From Desulfobacterales bacterium (GTDB lineage Bacteria; Desulfobacterota; Desulfobacteria; Desulfobacterales; UBA5852): a DNA stretch of 5,439 nucleotides. Both the position numbers and the translations under genes were made by a program. Shown here in pieces: positions 5,410-5,439 of the stretch. Each line of letters begins with the position of its first letter. The stretch's first letter is position 1. The notes beneath the pieces are model-generated. The model did no database searches and was not told where the DNA came from. It was given only the letters and a program-made list of their open reading frames with translations. Where the stretch lies: contig JAERRP010000586.1 in assembly GCA_016735415.1 (NCBI GenBank), positions 1 through 5,439 of the forward strand, written 5' to 3'.

Positions 5410-5439
5410 CGTTCTTGATCGTCCTTTGCCGGAGTTTTT

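Noticed and set aside
4903..5418. Long plus-strand frame (171 codons) opposite the MOSC gene
   Set aside because: It is antisense to a well-matched MOSC protein, has no recognisable motif, and ends beside the MOSC start; it is a shadow.
1..5439. CRISPR array, retron, toxin-antitoxin or phage-defence genes
   Set aside because: No regularly spaced repeats, reverse transcriptase, nuclease or paired small toxin/antitoxin motifs were seen on either strand.

Overview
The window looks like chromosomal DNA from a Gram-negative, anaerobe-type bacterium. The co-directional set MOSC protein, MoaA, MobB, TauE/SafE and FmdE is typical of molybdenum-cofactor loci in Desulfobacterota (former Deltaproteobacteria), and the two lipoproteins fit a cell with an outer membrane. 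The placement is inferred from gene content and protein motifs only, without a database search.

Bases 1-126 hold what looks like the 3' end of a proline tRNA (about 54-74), joined on its left to sequence that is not tRNA and followed by a good intrinsic terminator. This is the arrangement left at the far end of an island integrated into a tRNA gene. Bases 127-432 carry only a weak small reading frame. From 433 to 1882, on the minus strand, two tandem paralogous genes encode lipoproteins with a conserved two-cysteine core domain and a glycine/cysteine-rich tail. A plausible promoter lies at 1971-1998.

Bases 1883-2590 have no convincing gene. They hold two doubtful small ORFs and a dense inverted/direct repeat cluster at 2370-2491. 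From about 2591 to 3007, on the plus strand, lies a decayed arsC-like arsenate reductase gene with no recognisable catalytic P-loop, an in-frame TGA and a lost second redox cysteine.

From 5409 down to 3047, on the minus strand, is a compact molybdenum operon in advanced decay. The MOSC gene is intact. moaA keeps its radical-SAM half and its C-terminal tail but has lost about 100 internal codons, including the region of the second Fe-S cluster. mobB is frameshifted by an apparent 5-bp tandem duplication. A tauE/safE fragment runs directly into the C-terminal three quarters of an fmdE-like gene, as expected for a deletion that fused the two.

If these lesions are real and not assembly errors, this locus can no longer make molybdenum cofactor by itself. 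The strongest observation is a vestigial Mo-cofactor operon caught in decay, with three different kinds of lesion visible at base level. The tandem lipoproteins are the most interesting intact genes of unknown role.
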